Shown here piece by piece: positions 21,001 through 32,960 of a stretch of 64,000 nt of DNA. Both the position numbers and the translations under genes were made by a program. Position 1 is the stretch's first letter. The number at the start of each line of letters is the position of its first letter. This DNA is from Rugalucina vietnamica (Eukaryota > Mollusca > Bivalvia > Lucinida > Lucinidae): assembly GCA_964017185.1 (NCBI GenBank), contig OZ024869.1, forward strand, positions 70,588,315 through 70,652,314, written 5' to 3'. The notes beneath the pieces are model-generated. The model was not told the DNA's origin. It worked only from the letters and a program-made list of their open reading frames with translations, and made no database searches.

Positions 21001-21854
21001 AGTCGATGAATCATCAAGAACAAACAAATAAATCATGATAAACATCCTGATGAATCAAAAACCAGGACTCACAGACTGAGTAAGCTGCCCGACAATGGAG
21101 ATCCCTGGGCGCCGAATAACCTACTAACTCCGGAGCAAAAGAAAAACACCAGTTGGACCCCGGTGGGCCAAGCAACAGACAAGAAGCTCCGGCCCCAACC
21201 AACTAAAATGAATAGCTTTATGTCGGGGCCATCATAGAGTCTGACGCCCGACCCACCGGCGTGCAATTAAAGAAGGCAGCATAGCCAAAGTTTGTTTCAA
21301 AATAGCACTATGTCCCAATCCAGAATCGAATATCACAAAGTAATCCAAGAATAAGTTTAAATTCCAGTAAGATAGATTTTGACTTCTTAATAGTAACAGT
21401 ACCCAAAGATTGTCCTTATGAAAATTTGTAGCCCTTATATAGCACTGAGGAACATTCAGGATTCTTCCAGCAAATTCTATGATATCATATACTAAAAATA
21501 ACAAGTTGTTTACCAAAATTTAATGTTCTGGAATATTCTAGAGAGGCCATTATCCTTCCAGAAAATTCAACAATATTCTTTTGACATAAAAAAAGATTTT
21601 TCTAGAAGATTCTACATCTTTGGTTCTTCCAGATTTTTCCGGACTTTTCCGTCAAAGAACAATTTGAAATTTCTAGAAAATTCTGAAGTAAACAACCTGT
21701 TTATGTCCAATATCTGGGACACTAAAAGTAAATAATTGCTAAGGACAACAAGTAAACATCATATGTATAACATCATACTTTCCTGGGCAAGTTTACCAGT
21801 ACTGAATGCACATCTTTCAACAAGTAACTGTCATACATAACATAGTATAGTGTA
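21001..21854. other. Unassigned region
   Basis: Several short open frames lie here on both strands (21014-21516, 21523-21735) but none shows a recognisable family, and codon content looks like random AT-rich DNA. Around 21520-21690 the words TTCTAGA / CCAGAAAATTC recur. Confidence 0.4.
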
Positions 21855-21945
21855 CATGTTTACATACATGTATATCTGTGTTTATTAGATGTAAAACTAC
21901 AGTTTCACGTGCTGTCTCGTGAGCGAACATAATTCATTCTGTTTA
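21855..21945 (+). repeat. Short dispersed repeat C, copy 1
   Basis: Contains AAACTACAGTTTCACGTGCT and GTCTCGTGAGCGAACATAAT, about 45 bases identical in inverse to 31840-31885. A smaller piece (CACGTGAAACTGTAG) recurs at 23451-23466. Confidence 0.55.
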
Positions 21946-22285
21946 TATTTCAAACAGATTATCAGCTTGATGTCGAAGTTTTGTTCATTCGACAGTCATC
22001 TGCATGCCATACGAAGTCATCCTACATGTAGCTACATTACGCCAAGCCACACAAGTCAACTAATTTTGTTTATTGTAAACCTTCAACAGTAATTCAGCCA
22101 TATCCAGTGTGCTGGTTATGATGTAGTAAATTAATTTGGCAAGACATAAGTTTTCTTTTTGATCCATATTTATTCTGTGTGATATTGTATGCGTGTTGTT
22201 TACCTGTATGAATTCAAATTAATATGATTAAAATCAAACTAACACAATATTATTTTTATGAGTTGCAAAAGTGTTTCCATAAAGC
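21946..22285. other. Unassigned spacer
   Basis: Nothing coding or repeated was recognised. Confidence 0.4.
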
Positions 22286-22400
22286 ACTCCATGTCGTAGT
22301 GGTTCAGTCAGTCGCCTCGTAAAACGGGTCGCGCGTTCAATCCAACGCGTTACTCCGTCTTTCGGACGAGACCAGGGTCCAGTATGTAAATAGTTGTTAT
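22286..22400 (+). mobile_element. tRNA-derived SINE head fragment
   Basis: A box ATGTCGTAGTGGTTCAGTC and B box CGCGTTCAATCC, followed by CTTTCGGACGAGACC, a common animal SINE body motif. Stems do not pair well enough for a real tRNA. The 3' limit is uncertain. Confidence 0.5.
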
Positions 22401-22702
22401 TTCCACGTGAGACCCCGAATATTCCTCGTTATATGGTTTACATTAAGCGTGCATGATGGAATATAAATGCATTTTTTTTTCTTATAGGCGCGAGTAACAT
22501 TTTTCTTATAGGCGCGAGTAACATCGGACAAGGTTTGCTATCAGTTAAAATCTAATCAGGACCCAGAATTACACTACGCCCACCTTAGTGAGGATGTGAA
22601 ATTTAATTGTATCGATTCCAGGTCCTTCTGTTGTTACTTGATTAAAGATAAGGGTCTGATTGTGCTCATTTCTGATCATTATTTCGTTTTTATACAATTT
22701 TC

Positions 22703-22865
22703 GGCCCGTTCAAGATTATTTTAGTTCATATGAGACGGATAAATCAGTAACAAGGTGTGTGTGTGTGTGGGGGGGGGGGGGGGAGCAGGGGAGAACCCTG
22801 AGAAAACGCCTTGGCACACCCACAAGCAGAATTTGGTTTGTGTCACATGTGATTGTAAGACTGAT
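22703..22865 (-). mobile_element. SINE family S1, partial copy 3, containing a GT/G tract
   Basis: Body matches S1 (GTTCAAGATTATTTTAGTTC ... CATATGAGACGG ... CACACCCACAAGCAGAATTT) with a GTGTGTGTG plus long G run at about 22757-22784 expanded in the middle. The tRNA head is missing. Confidence 0.6.
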
Positions 22866-22977
22866 CAATTGGGCAGCAACCTACGACGAAGTGTTCATTG
22901 TCTTGGTGATGGTTGTTGTCAAAGCGATATTGCTTTTTTTTTTTTTCAATTACTCCATTTTATCACATGTTGTGTTT

Positions 22978-23200
22978 TAAAGGTTCTTGCTATTTATAGC
23001 TATGGCGGCCATCTTAGTCATGTGACCTGGGTCATTTATGCAAACTTTCGTTCCCCCTTCCTAAGAATGCTCCGCAAGAAGTATAACTTTGGTTTGCCAT
23101 TTGGTTTCAGAGGAGAATATCATGGAAATTGTTGACGGACGACGTCGGACGGACGACGGGGAATGGTCATCGCTTTTTGAGCCGAAGTGATCATGTGAGC
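22978..23200 (-). repeat. R1 fragment, reverse orientation
   Basis: Half a unit (GCTATGGCGGCCATCTTAG, CCCCCTTCCTAAGAATGCTC) followed by the GACGGACGACG block and a degraded left-end hairpin. The frame 22755-23135 is an artefact of SINE plus R1 sequence. Confidence 0.7.
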
Positions 23201-23207
23201 TTAAAAT

Positions 23208-23275
23208 AGGTATACCCATGCATACCAAAGTCTTGCTGTATAAAAGTGTGGTTCATGGGGTATTCACAGACATGT
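23208..23275 (-). repeat. R2 fragment
   Basis: GGTATACCCATGCATACC and AAAAGTGTGGTTCATGGGGT resemble the inverse R2 core. Confidence 0.45.
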
Positions 23276-24000
23276 TATCCTCATATGGATAACCGACCAT
23301 GCTCGAGATGACTTGAAATATATCAAAACGTTGTAAATCGTAGAATAAAAGACTGCACATAAAATTAAAGATCAACTTATGTTTCAAATCGTAAATGATG
23401 CCATGTATACATGTACGTACGTATAAAGTTTTCTGTGCGTTCACGAAAAACACGTGAAACTGTAGCTAAGCAGAACCAATGTAAGTATATACATAAGCCA
23501 GTATGTAAAATGTCACATGGCGATAACAAATAGTTGATATTGGTTTTTCCCACCAACAGTTATGGCCATATGAAGCCGGGACCTCGATTTATCGAACGAG
23601 CGACGCCTAGTTATACACACGAGTGTCTAAAATAATCAAATTCTGCATTGGAAGCTGTTAAAATGGAGGCATTTTATTCGCGCCAAGCATTTGTAAAACC
23701 GACTCGCATTGAACGAGAAACGCATCTTTAATGGCAAACATGATAAGTGATATATATATATGATGCGATTTTAGAAAATATTTCGTGTCAAAGGTCACTT
23801 CTGGTTCCTTGTTCCATCAGAATTAGATAGTTTAAGGGAAAGACCACAATTTTCATTTTTAGGCGTTTCGTTCTCGCGCTCAACCTGCGAAACTAGTCAA
23901 ATGTTCTTATTAAAATCATTTTGTACCTGTCATATATCAATACTTGGCAGTCCAAATCCAAAAAAGTGGCTTAGTTTTGGTTTTGTTGGCATTTTTTAGT
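23276..24000. other. Unassigned region
   Basis: No recognisable gene. A short (TA)n stretch at 23749-23760. Confidence 0.4.
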
Positions 24001-24490
24001 ACATTAGTCTATCTAAGCTCATATTATTCCTAGGCATGTGCCCAATCTCGTAGGGTGGATGCCAAGTCTGTAACTGACCCTGGGCCACAGAACAAGGTCA
24101 AAGGTCAAACGAGTGCAAAATAGCAAAAATCTGTAAAAATGAAAATAGACATTATTGTTTTGGAAAATAATGGACTGATTATAGGTAATTTGTACTCATG
24201 TCATTCCTTGACATGTGTCCAAAGACATAGAGGTGGATGCCAAGACTGTAAATGCTCCTGGGTGACAGAATTAGGTCAAAAGTTTAATGGGTGCAAAATA
24301 ACAAACACCCGTTACAATAATCAAATATTTCTTAAATCAAACATGAACTGACTAAAGGCAACATGTGCTTATTTTATTCATTGACAAGTGTTTAAACTCA
24401 TATGGGTATATTCCAAGTCTGTAACTGCCTCTGGGTCACATAACTAGGTCAAAAGTCATATGAGTGCAAAAATATCACAACCTGTTATGA
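24001..24490 (+). repeat. Tandem repeat, about 180-bp unit, three diverged copies
   Basis: Copies can be aligned from about 24013, 24200 and 24375 on shared words: GGATGCCAAG(T/A)CTGTAA, CTGGG(T/C)CAC, AGGTCAAA and GAGTGCAAAA. Divergence between copies is high, so the array is old. A perfect DR1 nuclear-receptor site falls in the first copy (24095-24107). Confidence 0.65.
24095..24107 (+). promoter_or_regulatory. Perfect DR1 nuclear-receptor-type direct repeat
   Basis: AGGTCAAAGGTCA: two consensus AGGTCA half-sites with one-base spacing, the pattern bound by RXR, HNF4 and COUP-TF type receptors in animals. The following two tandem copies have decayed versions (AGGTCAAAAGTTTA, AGGTCAAAAGTCAT). 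Function is not shown. Confidence 0.4.
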
Positions 24491-24507
24491 TAACTAATAG
24501 TCTTCTA

Positions 24508-24579
24508 GCTACCCATACCCCCTTCCCCCAGGGGGAATTTTCGGCTACCCATACCCTCTTCCCCCAGGGGGAATTTTCT
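24508..24579 (+). repeat. 36-bp direct duplication with GC-rich hairpin
   Basis: Two adjacent copies of GCTACCCATACC(C)..., each with CCCCC facing GGGGG (CCCCCAGGGGG). A recent slip or small tandem duplication. Confidence 0.7.
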
Positions 24580-25269
24580 ACACTATGATTTTCTAATTTA
24601 TGTACATTGAAAAAGCTATCAGACCCTGTTTTCTGCCAGTGGAAGTGCTTGCGTTTTACGCTATGTTCTATTAAAGAACCCTAAATATTCATTTTTATTT
24701 GCGGTTTTATAATGGGGATATACATAGAAAAATGAATATTATATATCTCAATTATTTGTGATCCTAGACCATTGAACTTGGTCTCAGCTTAAAGCTTAGA
24801 CATAGCCCTTTCTTCCTATGATAAGTAATGGAAAATATCAAATTTGCATATTCATGAATTTTCATTATAACTTTAAAATGAATAAAAAGAAATAATTCAA
24901 GATCAATTATCCCATAAAAACTAATGTCATGCCTAAACTATCATTTTGGCTTATTGTTATTGTACCAATAATACTAACTGACAAATCTGTTGATGACTCA
25001 TGGGCCTAAATAATAATTATCTCATTTGCATTTTCATGAATATTAATGAAAATGACGAAAATCGAGATATACAAAAGGAAAATCTATTGCCATTTGAAGG
25101 GTTTAGGATGGAATATCCATAGAATGTACCTTGCACCCTTAGAACAAATGCCCATGGGTGCCAGTTTGGTCAGAGGATCTCTTTATTGCCCATGTGTTTC
25201 GCGTAAAATCATAGAGTGTTCACCCCCCACCTCCAACAAGCAGAGGAAGAAGTGTGGTACACCTATATT
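24580..25269. other. Unassigned AT-rich region
   Basis: No coding or matched repeat. The tandem array begins near 25270. Confidence 0.4.
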
Positions 25270-28190
25270 ACCACATGTTTCTTGGCTACTGATAGACCTT
25301 AAGAGAGCAGAAATAGGTATCAAATGATTGGTTTGACAATGCTTGATAACCATGTAATAAGATATAAATATCAAACTGACTTCCTAGTGTTCAAATATTA
25401 ATGAGAACTTTATATATTAGAAAGAGATCACAGAAAAATGGAGTATACCAGCACAATTGCTTATATCTTGTTAACCAAAAGCCCTAGAGAGCTTAAATTG
25501 GTACCAAATGATTGCTATGACAATGTTCTATAACTCTGTAATAAGATATAAAAACAAACTTGCTATCTTAATGCTCAATATTAAAGAGAACTTCAGATAT
25601 TAGAGAAAAATAACAGATAAATGAAGGGGGTCTACCAACAAAATTGCTTATATCTCAGCAACCAAAAGCTCTAAAGAGCTGAAATTTATATCAAATGATT
25701 GATATGATAATGGTTTATAATAATGTGATAAGATACAGAAAGAATGTGACTTTCTTGGGGTTCAAATCTTGATGAGAACTTTCAATATTAGAGAAAAATC
25801 ACAGAACAATGGAGGGGGTATACCTACAGAAATGCTTATAGCTCAGCAACCAAAAGCCATAGAGAGCAGAAATTGGTATCAAATGATTGCTATGCCAATA
25901 TTCTATAACCATGTAATATGGTATATAAACAAGCTGACTTCCTTGTTTCTCAAATTTTTAACAAAACTTAAGATATAGGAGAAACATCACTGGCAAACGA
26001 AGGGGGTATACCAATAAAATTGCTAATATCTCAGTGGCCAAAAGCTCTAGAGAGCTGAAATAGGTATCAGATGATTGCTATAATAATGTTCTATAATAGT
26101 GTAATAAGACGCATAAATAATCTGACTTTCTTGTTGTTGGATCAATGATGAGAACTTTAAATATTAGATAATAATCTCAGAAAAATATGGGGGGTATACC
26201 AACGGAACCATATATATCTCAGCAACCAAAAGTCATAGAGAGCTGAAATTGGTATCAAAAGATTGCTATGGCAATATTCTTTTATCATGTGATAAGATAT
26301 ATAAACAAGCTTCCTATCTTGTTTCTCAAATATTTAAGGAAACCTAAGATATAGGAGAAAAATTCTTGGCAAACGAAGGGGGTATACCAATAAAACTGCT
26401 AATATCTCAGTGACCAAAAGCTCTAGAGAACTGAAATTGGTATCAAATGATTGCTATGACAATATTCTATAACCATGTAATAAGGCATATAAACAAGCTG
26501 ACTGTCTTGGTTCTCAAATACTTAAGAAAATTTAAGATAAAGGAGAAACATCACTGGCAAACGAAGGGGGTATACCAATAAAATTGCTAATATCTCAGTG
26601 ACCAAAAGCTCTAGAGAGCTGAAATAGGTATCAGATGATTGCTATAATAATGTTCTATAATAGTGTAATAAGACGCATAAATAATCTGACTTTCTTGTTG
26701 TTGGATCAATGATGAGAACTTTAAATATTAGATAATAATCTCAGAAAAATATGGGGGGTATACCAACGGAACCATATATATCTCAGCAACCAAAAGTCAT
26801 AGAGAGCTGAAATTGGTATCAAAAGATTGCTATGGCAATATTCTTTTATCATGTGATAAGATATATAAACAAGCTTCCTATCTTGTTTCTCAAATATTTA
26901 AGGAAACCTAAGATATAGGAGAAAAATTCTTGGCAAACGAAGGGGGTATACCAATAAAACTGCTAATATCTCAGTGACCAAAAGCTCTAGAGAACTGAAA
27001 TTGGTATCAAATGATTGCTATGACAATATTCTATAACCATGTAATAAGGCATATAAACAAGCTGACTGTCTTGGTTCTCAAATACTTAAGAAAATTTAAG
27101 ATAAAGGAGAAACATCACTGGCAAACGAAGGGGGTATACCAATAAAATTGCTAATATCTCAGTGACCAAAAGCTCTAGAGAGCTGAAATAGGTATCAAAT
27201 GATTGCTATAATAATGTTCTATAATAGTGTGGTAAGACGTATAAATAATCTGAATTTCTTGTTTTCGAATAGTGATGAGAACTTTAAATATTAGATAATA
27301 ATCTCAGAAAAATAGAGGGGGTATATCCACGGAAACGTATATATCTCAGCAACCAAAAGTCATAGAGAGCTGAAATTGGTATCAAAAGATTGCTATGGCA
27401 ATATCCATAATCATGTGATAAGATGTATAAACAAGCTTCCTATCTTGTTTCTCAAATATTTAAGGAAACCTAAGATATAGGAGAAAAATCCTTGGCAAAC
27501 GAAGGAGGTATACCAATAAAACTGCTAATATCTCAGTGACCAAAAGCTCTAGAGAACTGAAATTGGTATCAAATGATTGCTAGGATAATATTCTATAACC
27601 ATGTTGTGAGACACACAAACGTTCTGACTTTCTTGTTTTTCGAATATTGATAAAAACTTTAAATATTAGTGAAAAACCACAGAAAAGTGGATGGGGTATA
27701 CCAACAAAATGGTTTATAACTTAGCAACCAAACGTCATAGAGAGGTGAAATTGATATCAAATAATTGCTATGATAAACATGCGATAAGATAAATGAATAG
27801 TTCGACTTTTTTTTTGTTTGAATATTGATGAATATTGATGAAAAGTTGAAATATTTGATACAAATCACAGAAAAATAGAGGGGTATACCAACGGAAACGT
27901 TAATATGTCAGCAACCGTAAGTCCTAGAGATCTGAAATTGGTATCAAATGATTGTTATGACAATAATGTATAAACATGTAATAATATATATGACCAAGCT
28001 GACTGTCCCGATGCAAAAAAATAGAAAACTTATGATATAAGAGAAAAAAACACAGACAAATACAGGGGAGTGTACCAATAAAATTGACAATATCTCAGCA
28101 ACCAAAAGCTGCAGAGTGCTGAAATTGGTATCAAACGATTGCTACGATCATATTCTATACACAATTGAACTTTATCCCCATCAGAATACC
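25270..28190 (+). repeat. Satellite-like array, about 188-bp monomer, roughly 15 copies, with 564-bp higher-order repeat
   Basis: The monomer core is TATCTCAGCAACCAAAAGC, then AGAGAGCTGAAATTGGTATC, AATGATTGCTATGA and a GGGGGTATACCAA segment; cores fall at about 25471, 25661, 25849, 26038, 26226, 26412, 26601 and onward in 186-190 bp steps. Blocks 26017-26580 and 26581-27144 are three monomers long each and almost identical, with a more diverged third block after that. Flanking monomers are diverged, the usual pattern of satellite homogenisation from the middle. Open frames inside are not conserved between units. Confidence 0.85.
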
Positions 28191-28862
28191 CCTGACACTG
28201 ATGTTTATACAGGCAATTGTAAAAGGGGATGAAAATAAGCATTTTTTGCACTAAAGTGACCTTTGACCTAAATCTGCATTATTTTGGTGTAACAATTGTA
28301 ACTGATTACACCATACAAATGCATTAGATGTAATTTGGGGCTATTTTTTTACAAAAAAAATGAAAATATTTCATAAGATACTGCTGTAATGTTGAAATAT
28401 CTCAAAGTTTGCACTTAGTTGACCTTTGATCTATTTTTGGGACTCTGGGGCATTTTCAGACTTAGCAGACACCCTAGCGTGTATTGTTACACATTAAGGT
28501 ACACATTAGGCATGGATGCCAAAATGTACTCAAAAATGCCAACAGAAAAATATTTTGGGGGCTTGGGAGGCCAACTACAACTTGCCATGTGATTTCAAGA
28601 GGCGACTGACTGAGTCACTGCGAGACAAAGTCCTCTACGGAACGTGTTTGCGTGAGTGTGTGTTTGTGAGAGTGTGTGTATGCGCGCTTAACATTCAGAA
28701 TATTGTTGTCCTGTTTTAGGGTTAAGCAAGGTTCGCAGCACGTTTGATGAGCTGGCTAGCCTGTACTCCGATTCACTTCGTGACCTCGCTCCTTTTCTGT
28801 GTATGGAGAGGTCTAACAGAATACCGATGAAAATATTCCGTCTAGCAGCACGTAATGAAAAT
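28191..28862. other. Unassigned, with two TGACCTTTGA-bearing segments
   Basis: AAAGTGACCTTTGACCTAAA at 28254 and TAGTTGACCTTTGATCTATT at 28418 look like two diverged copies of a unit of about 165 bp. A GTGTGTGTTTGTGAGAGTGTG stretch lies near 28660. No gene recognised. Confidence 0.4.
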
Positions 28863-29690
28863 CAGAGGACCAATGGTCCTGTAAACGCTCACCGGATACC
28901 TAGTTGTCACTTTTTTCCCAATGTAAAAGCCTAAGTTTCCAAAATTGACCTTGCCGCTTAACAGGTCAAGGTCATCCCATGTTCATCATTTTGTCAAACT
29001 ATGATGGGCTGAAGCCATCGATGCTACATACCAAGTTTCGTGAAAATCAGCCTGCCGGTTCTGGAGAAGAAGATTTTGAGTGTTTTTTTTTCCATATACG
29101 GAATTTTCGTTCCCCCTACCCATGGATGCTCCACATGAAAATTTCTCAGTGATTAGCCCAGGGGTTTCAGAGATGCAGATGCTATGGACAACAGACTTGC
29201 CAAGGTCAAGAGATGACCTTGACCTAAATTAATCACATTCCTTCTTCAACTCCATTAGTTATCTGCATCTACCACTTTTCAGGTCTCAGGCTGCAATCAT
29301 TTTTAAAAATCCATAGTTTTCACTTTTTCCCATGTAAAAGCCTTTGTTTCCAAAATTGACCTTTTCGTAAAATGGGTAAAGGTCATGCGCGGATCCAGAG
29401 GGTGGGGACCGGGGATCCGCCCCCCCCCCCCCACCTAGAATCTGAAAAATTTACCTAAAAAAGGTAATTTTGGGATTTTTTGGGGGTTGGACCCCCCCTC
29501 GTCTGCGACAATATTTTACCATTTTGGTTGGACCCCCTCTCGTAAAAATGTCTGGATCCGCAAATGAAGGTCATCCAAGGGTCATCATTTTATCAAATTA
29601 TGATGGGCTGGAGTCACGATGCTACATACCGAATTTCGTGAAAATCGGCCTGCCGGCTCTGGTGAAGAAGATTTTTGAGTGGTTTTAGCC
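28863..29690 (-). repeat. R1 block, reverse orientation, about 1.7 units
   Basis: Begins with the R1 terminal motif GAGGACCAATGGTCCTGTAA (28863-28883) and continues with units carrying AGGTCAAGGTCATCCC and, at 29210-29227, AGGTCAAGAGATGACCT. A MITE is inserted at 29387-29566. Confidence 0.75.
29387..29566. mobile_element. 180-bp MITE with 8-bp target duplication, inside R1
   Basis: Ends carry GCGGATCCAGA (left) and TCTGGATCCGC (right) in inverse. AAGGTCAT flanks both sides (29379-29386 and 29567-29574) and occurs once in uninterrupted R1 units, so the boundaries are secure. An 8-bp duplication suits hAT-like or related superfamilies. A long C run lies at about 29420-29432. Confidence 0.75.
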
Positions 29691-30070
29691 ATATCCTTTC
29701 CACTACCAGAGCGTATTTATGCGTAATTGCTGACAAACACTTTTTGATCGAACCTCACGGCGGCATTGTTAAAGCTAGCATGTGCAATCTGTTTATATTT
29801 TTCAATTGCCAAGTAAGTCGGCTTTAACCGATATAAAGCTTAATTGCACAGTACATCAAACAAGCGAGTAAGAGGTCCAGAAAGTTGGGGAAAAACGTGA
29901 TTTTTCTGTGCTAAAAAGGTCGAGTTTACCCTGTTATCTTTGAATCGCCACCACGCTCAAACCAAACAAGTGCGACCAAACTGCTAGGGTTGAAAAAAGA
30001 CACAAGGAAGAGGAGAAAAAAGAGAGATAGAAAGAGAGGAGAAAGGAGGAAAAAATCGGGAATCAAATCG

Positions 30071-30101
<31 letters not shown>

Positions 30102-30290
30102 AGTCCGTGCGCATCGATTTTTCGACGGTGACCCCTGCGCCGTTACCTTTCAGTAGCAAAACCATGTTAAAGAGCGTTCTTTCTACTTTCAATACAGGCA
30201 TAAGGCGTGTTTCTAAGTCTCACAGAAATGGTTTTATGGACGATTTACCAACCCTACCCCCTTTTTATGAGCATTTTGTGAAATGCCTGG
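29691..30290. other. Unassigned region with a poly-A tract
   Basis: A purine-rich run (AAGGAAGAGGAGAAAAAAGA...) is followed by about 30 A at 30070-30099. The long minus-strand and plus-strand frames here reflect this low-complexity DNA. No gene recognised. Confidence 0.45.
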
Positions 30291-31545
30291 TGCTCCTAAG
30301 GATATATGGGCGTGGCGGCCATCTTGGTCATGTAATCCAAATTTCACAAACAAACTTTCGTTCCCCCTACCCATAGATGCTCCACATAGAATTTCACTTT
30401 GATTGACCAAGCGGTTTCAGAGATGAAGATTTTTTTTATATATTCAGTTAAACGTCCCTTTCAAGATTATTTCAGCTCATATGAAACGGGCCAATCAGTA
30501 AATGGGGCGAAAACGGGAGAATCCCGAGAAAAACAACCTGGCACACCCGCAAGCAGAACTTGGCTTGTCTCACATGTGGCCAGTGCGGGGCGCGATCCTA
30601 CACCAGACAAAGCAGTGAGATGATCGAGTGATTAAGAAACAGCGCTCTCAACCGCTCGACCACGGGGGCCGCCATGAAGATGTTTGAAAAGTGTGTATGA
30701 ACAACAGACTGGCCAAGGTCAAGAGATGACCTTGACCTAAATTAATTACATACTTACATCTACTCCATTAGTTGTCTGTATCTTCCTTTTTTCAGGTCTC
30801 AGGCTGCAATCGTTTTCGAAAAATCCATAGTTTTCACTTTTTTCCATGAAACAGCATGTTTCCAAAATTGACCTTGCCGTAAAACAGGTCAATGTCATCC
30901 CAGGGTCATAATTTTATCAAATTATAATGGGCTGGAGTCACTGATGCTTACATACCAAGTTTCGTGGAAATCGGCCTGCCGATTCTGGAGAAGAAAAATT
31001 TTGAGTGATTTTTACCATATATGGGCATGGCGGCCATCTTTGTCATGTGACTCGGATTTCATGATCAAACTTTCGTTCCCCCTACCCATGTATGCTCCAC
31101 ATGAAATTTCAACTTGATTGGCCAAGCGGTTTCAGAGATGAAGATGTATGAAAAGTGTGTATGGAAAACAGACTGGCCAAGGTCAAGAGATGACCTTGAC
31201 CTAATTTAATCACATACCTTCATCTACTCCATTAGTTGTCTGCATCTACCTCCTTTCAGGTCTCTAGCTGCAATCGTTTTCAAAACAAATTCCATAGTTT
31301 TCACTTTTTCCCATGTAAAAGCCTATGTTTCCAAAATTGACCTTGCCGTAAAATAGGTCAAGGTCATCCCAGGGTCATCATTTTGTCAAACTTTGACGGG
31401 CTGGAGTCACTAATGGTAAATACCAAGTTTCGTGGAAATCGGCCCGCCGGTTCTGGAGAAGAAGATTTTTGAGTGGTTTATACCATATATGGGCGTGGCG
31501 GCCATCTTAGTCATGTGACATGGATTTCGCGATCAAACTTGAAAT
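30291..31545 (-). repeat. R1 block, reverse orientation, about 2.5 units, with nested SINE
   Basis: Units with GGCGTGGCGGCCATCTTGG, AGGTCAAGAGATGACCTTGA and CGGTTCTGGAGAAGAAGAT. These copies, and those at 28.9 kb, share a longer variant of the unit than the 9.5-kb element. The SINE at 30431-30673 interrupts the first unit. Confidence 0.75.
30431..30673 (-). mobile_element. SINE family S1, copy 4, with target duplication
   Basis: Complete minus-strand copy: tail as TTTTTTTATATATTCAG at the left, head GGCGGCCCCCGTGGTCGAGC at the right. ATGAAGAT flanks both sides (30423-30430 and 30674-30681), and R1 units elsewhere have this word once, which fixes the insertion. The variable-arm-like insert and B box (GATCGCGCCCC) are as in copy 2. 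Confidence 0.8.
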
Positions 31546-31834
31546 GCCGCTACTACAGCACGCATACTACAAGTGAATAAATGAGGATCATACAGAAAGC
31601 ATGTGGCTTGCAAAAATCATCTAAAATTCGTAATTATCGCACTCGATATGGCTGAAATACTGTTGAAGGCTTACAAAACCTCAAATTATTAGTATGGCTA
31701 TGCATAATGTAGTTAGGTTATCGCACTTATGACATGCAGATGGCTGTTGAATGGGATCAAAACGAAACATCAACCAAATAAACCCCACCAAGCTTTCGAG
31801 TATCTGTTTGAAATACATGTATAAACATGCCAAA
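31546..31834. other. Unassigned spacer
   Basis: Nothing recognised. Confidence 0.4.
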
Positions 31835-31922
31835 TGAATTATGTTCGCTCACGAGACAGCACGTGAAACTGTAGTTTTTATACCTTATAAATATGCATAT
31901 GTCTGTACAGGTACACTATACT
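31835..31922 (-). repeat. Short dispersed repeat C, copy 2
   Basis: Inverse of 21855-21945: ATTATGTTCGCTCACGAGAC, then AGCACGTGAAACTGTAGTTT, then GTACACTATACTAT. Confidence 0.55.
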
Positions 31923-31964
31923 ATTTGAGTTAGTGCCTTACGTCCGCGGAAAACATTTAAAGTC

Positions 31965-32089
31965 ATTCAGGGTGGCTAACTTATCCTAGCCACATTATTC
32001 CTGTACAAGCCTTCAGAATATGAACATTTTTATGTCCCCAAGAAAAAGAAATATTGACGTGAGGATCGCTCAAAGATCAGCTCTTCTAC

Positions 32090-32137
<48 letters not shown>

Positions 32138-32430
32138 GATTTCAATAGGTTAAAAGTCAACAAGAGAGAAACATTAATGTGAGGTGCCGTCTCGCGCTTC
32201 ATTTAAGTATTTTATGCACAAGGGCATTTCCTGATTCTTGCATTCGCCAATAAATATAATCAGCTGATAATACATTTTTTTATTTCCATAGCTTTATTGT
32301 CACAGAGGAGACAAATAAAGAAAAGAAACAAAAAAGCGGTCCGACAAGGACTCGAACACAGAACCTTTCGTTTTGAATCCTAGCTTGCTACCTACTGAGC
32401 TAGAGAGGTAGACGTCTGTAGGGGACCGGA
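31965..32430 (-). repeat. Composite tRNA-headed repeat S3, copy 2, with 46-base poly-A
   Basis: Inverse of 19683-20089, with the tRNA-like head at 32335-32415 (AGCTCAGTAGGTAGC on the - strand) and GTGACAATAAAGC tail at about 32290-32305. A pure A run of about 46 bases at 32091-32136 sits inside the copy. Confidence 0.6.
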
Positions 32431-32960
32431 ATGTCCGCGGACCGAAATGTCCGCAAAAAAATTAAGTTGTTTTAAATATGTATAAAACATAAATACTCAT
32501 TAAATAAGTCTATTAAATGCAAAAATTCAGGGAAATAATTTTCAAAAAAAATGAAAAAAGAACTTAGAAAAAAAAATTGCGGACATTCCGGGACGCCCCA
32601 AAGGGACAGAAATGTCCGCAGACCCGAAATGTCCGTAAATGATTTTTCTAATACCCATCAATTATGCTTTATTAATGCGATAAAACAAGTAAATTATAAA
32701 AATAATGATCATATGACCCACAAACCACGAATGTCTGTTTATAATAAAACATGTTTGACCGTTTGGTCACAATTTCTTTATATGTTTACACAGTTGTAAT
32801 TCTATCGTTCAAATTATTGCATTTCAGCGGTAAATTTTAACTCTTAAGTGAGTTTACACGACATTATTTATAGTAATTAACAGTTTTAATAGTTATTTCA
32901 ATAAAAAATCTTGCGGACATACCAGACCATTTAGACCGTCCCGCAATGTCCGAACATTTA
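32417..32960. repeat. Repeat E2 with multiple ATGTCCGC words
   Basis: GAATGTCCGC, AAATGTCCGC and their complements occur at both ends (32430-32455, 32577-32640, 32912-32956), with an AT-rich middle. A related inverse copy with CGGAATGTCCGCAAC and CATGTAAACTCA runs off the window end at 63830-64000. This layout resembles the fold-back element inside the LINE at 48.3 kb but the words differ. Confidence 0.5.

Noticed and set aside
25270..28190. CRISPR-like array
   Set aside because: Monomers of ~188 bp are contiguous without unique spacers; this is a satellite in animal DNA.
29926..30376. Overlapping frames of 91 and 128 codons around a poly-A tract
   Set aside because: They consist of low-complexity purine/poly-A sequence and R1 repeat, with no recognisable domain.
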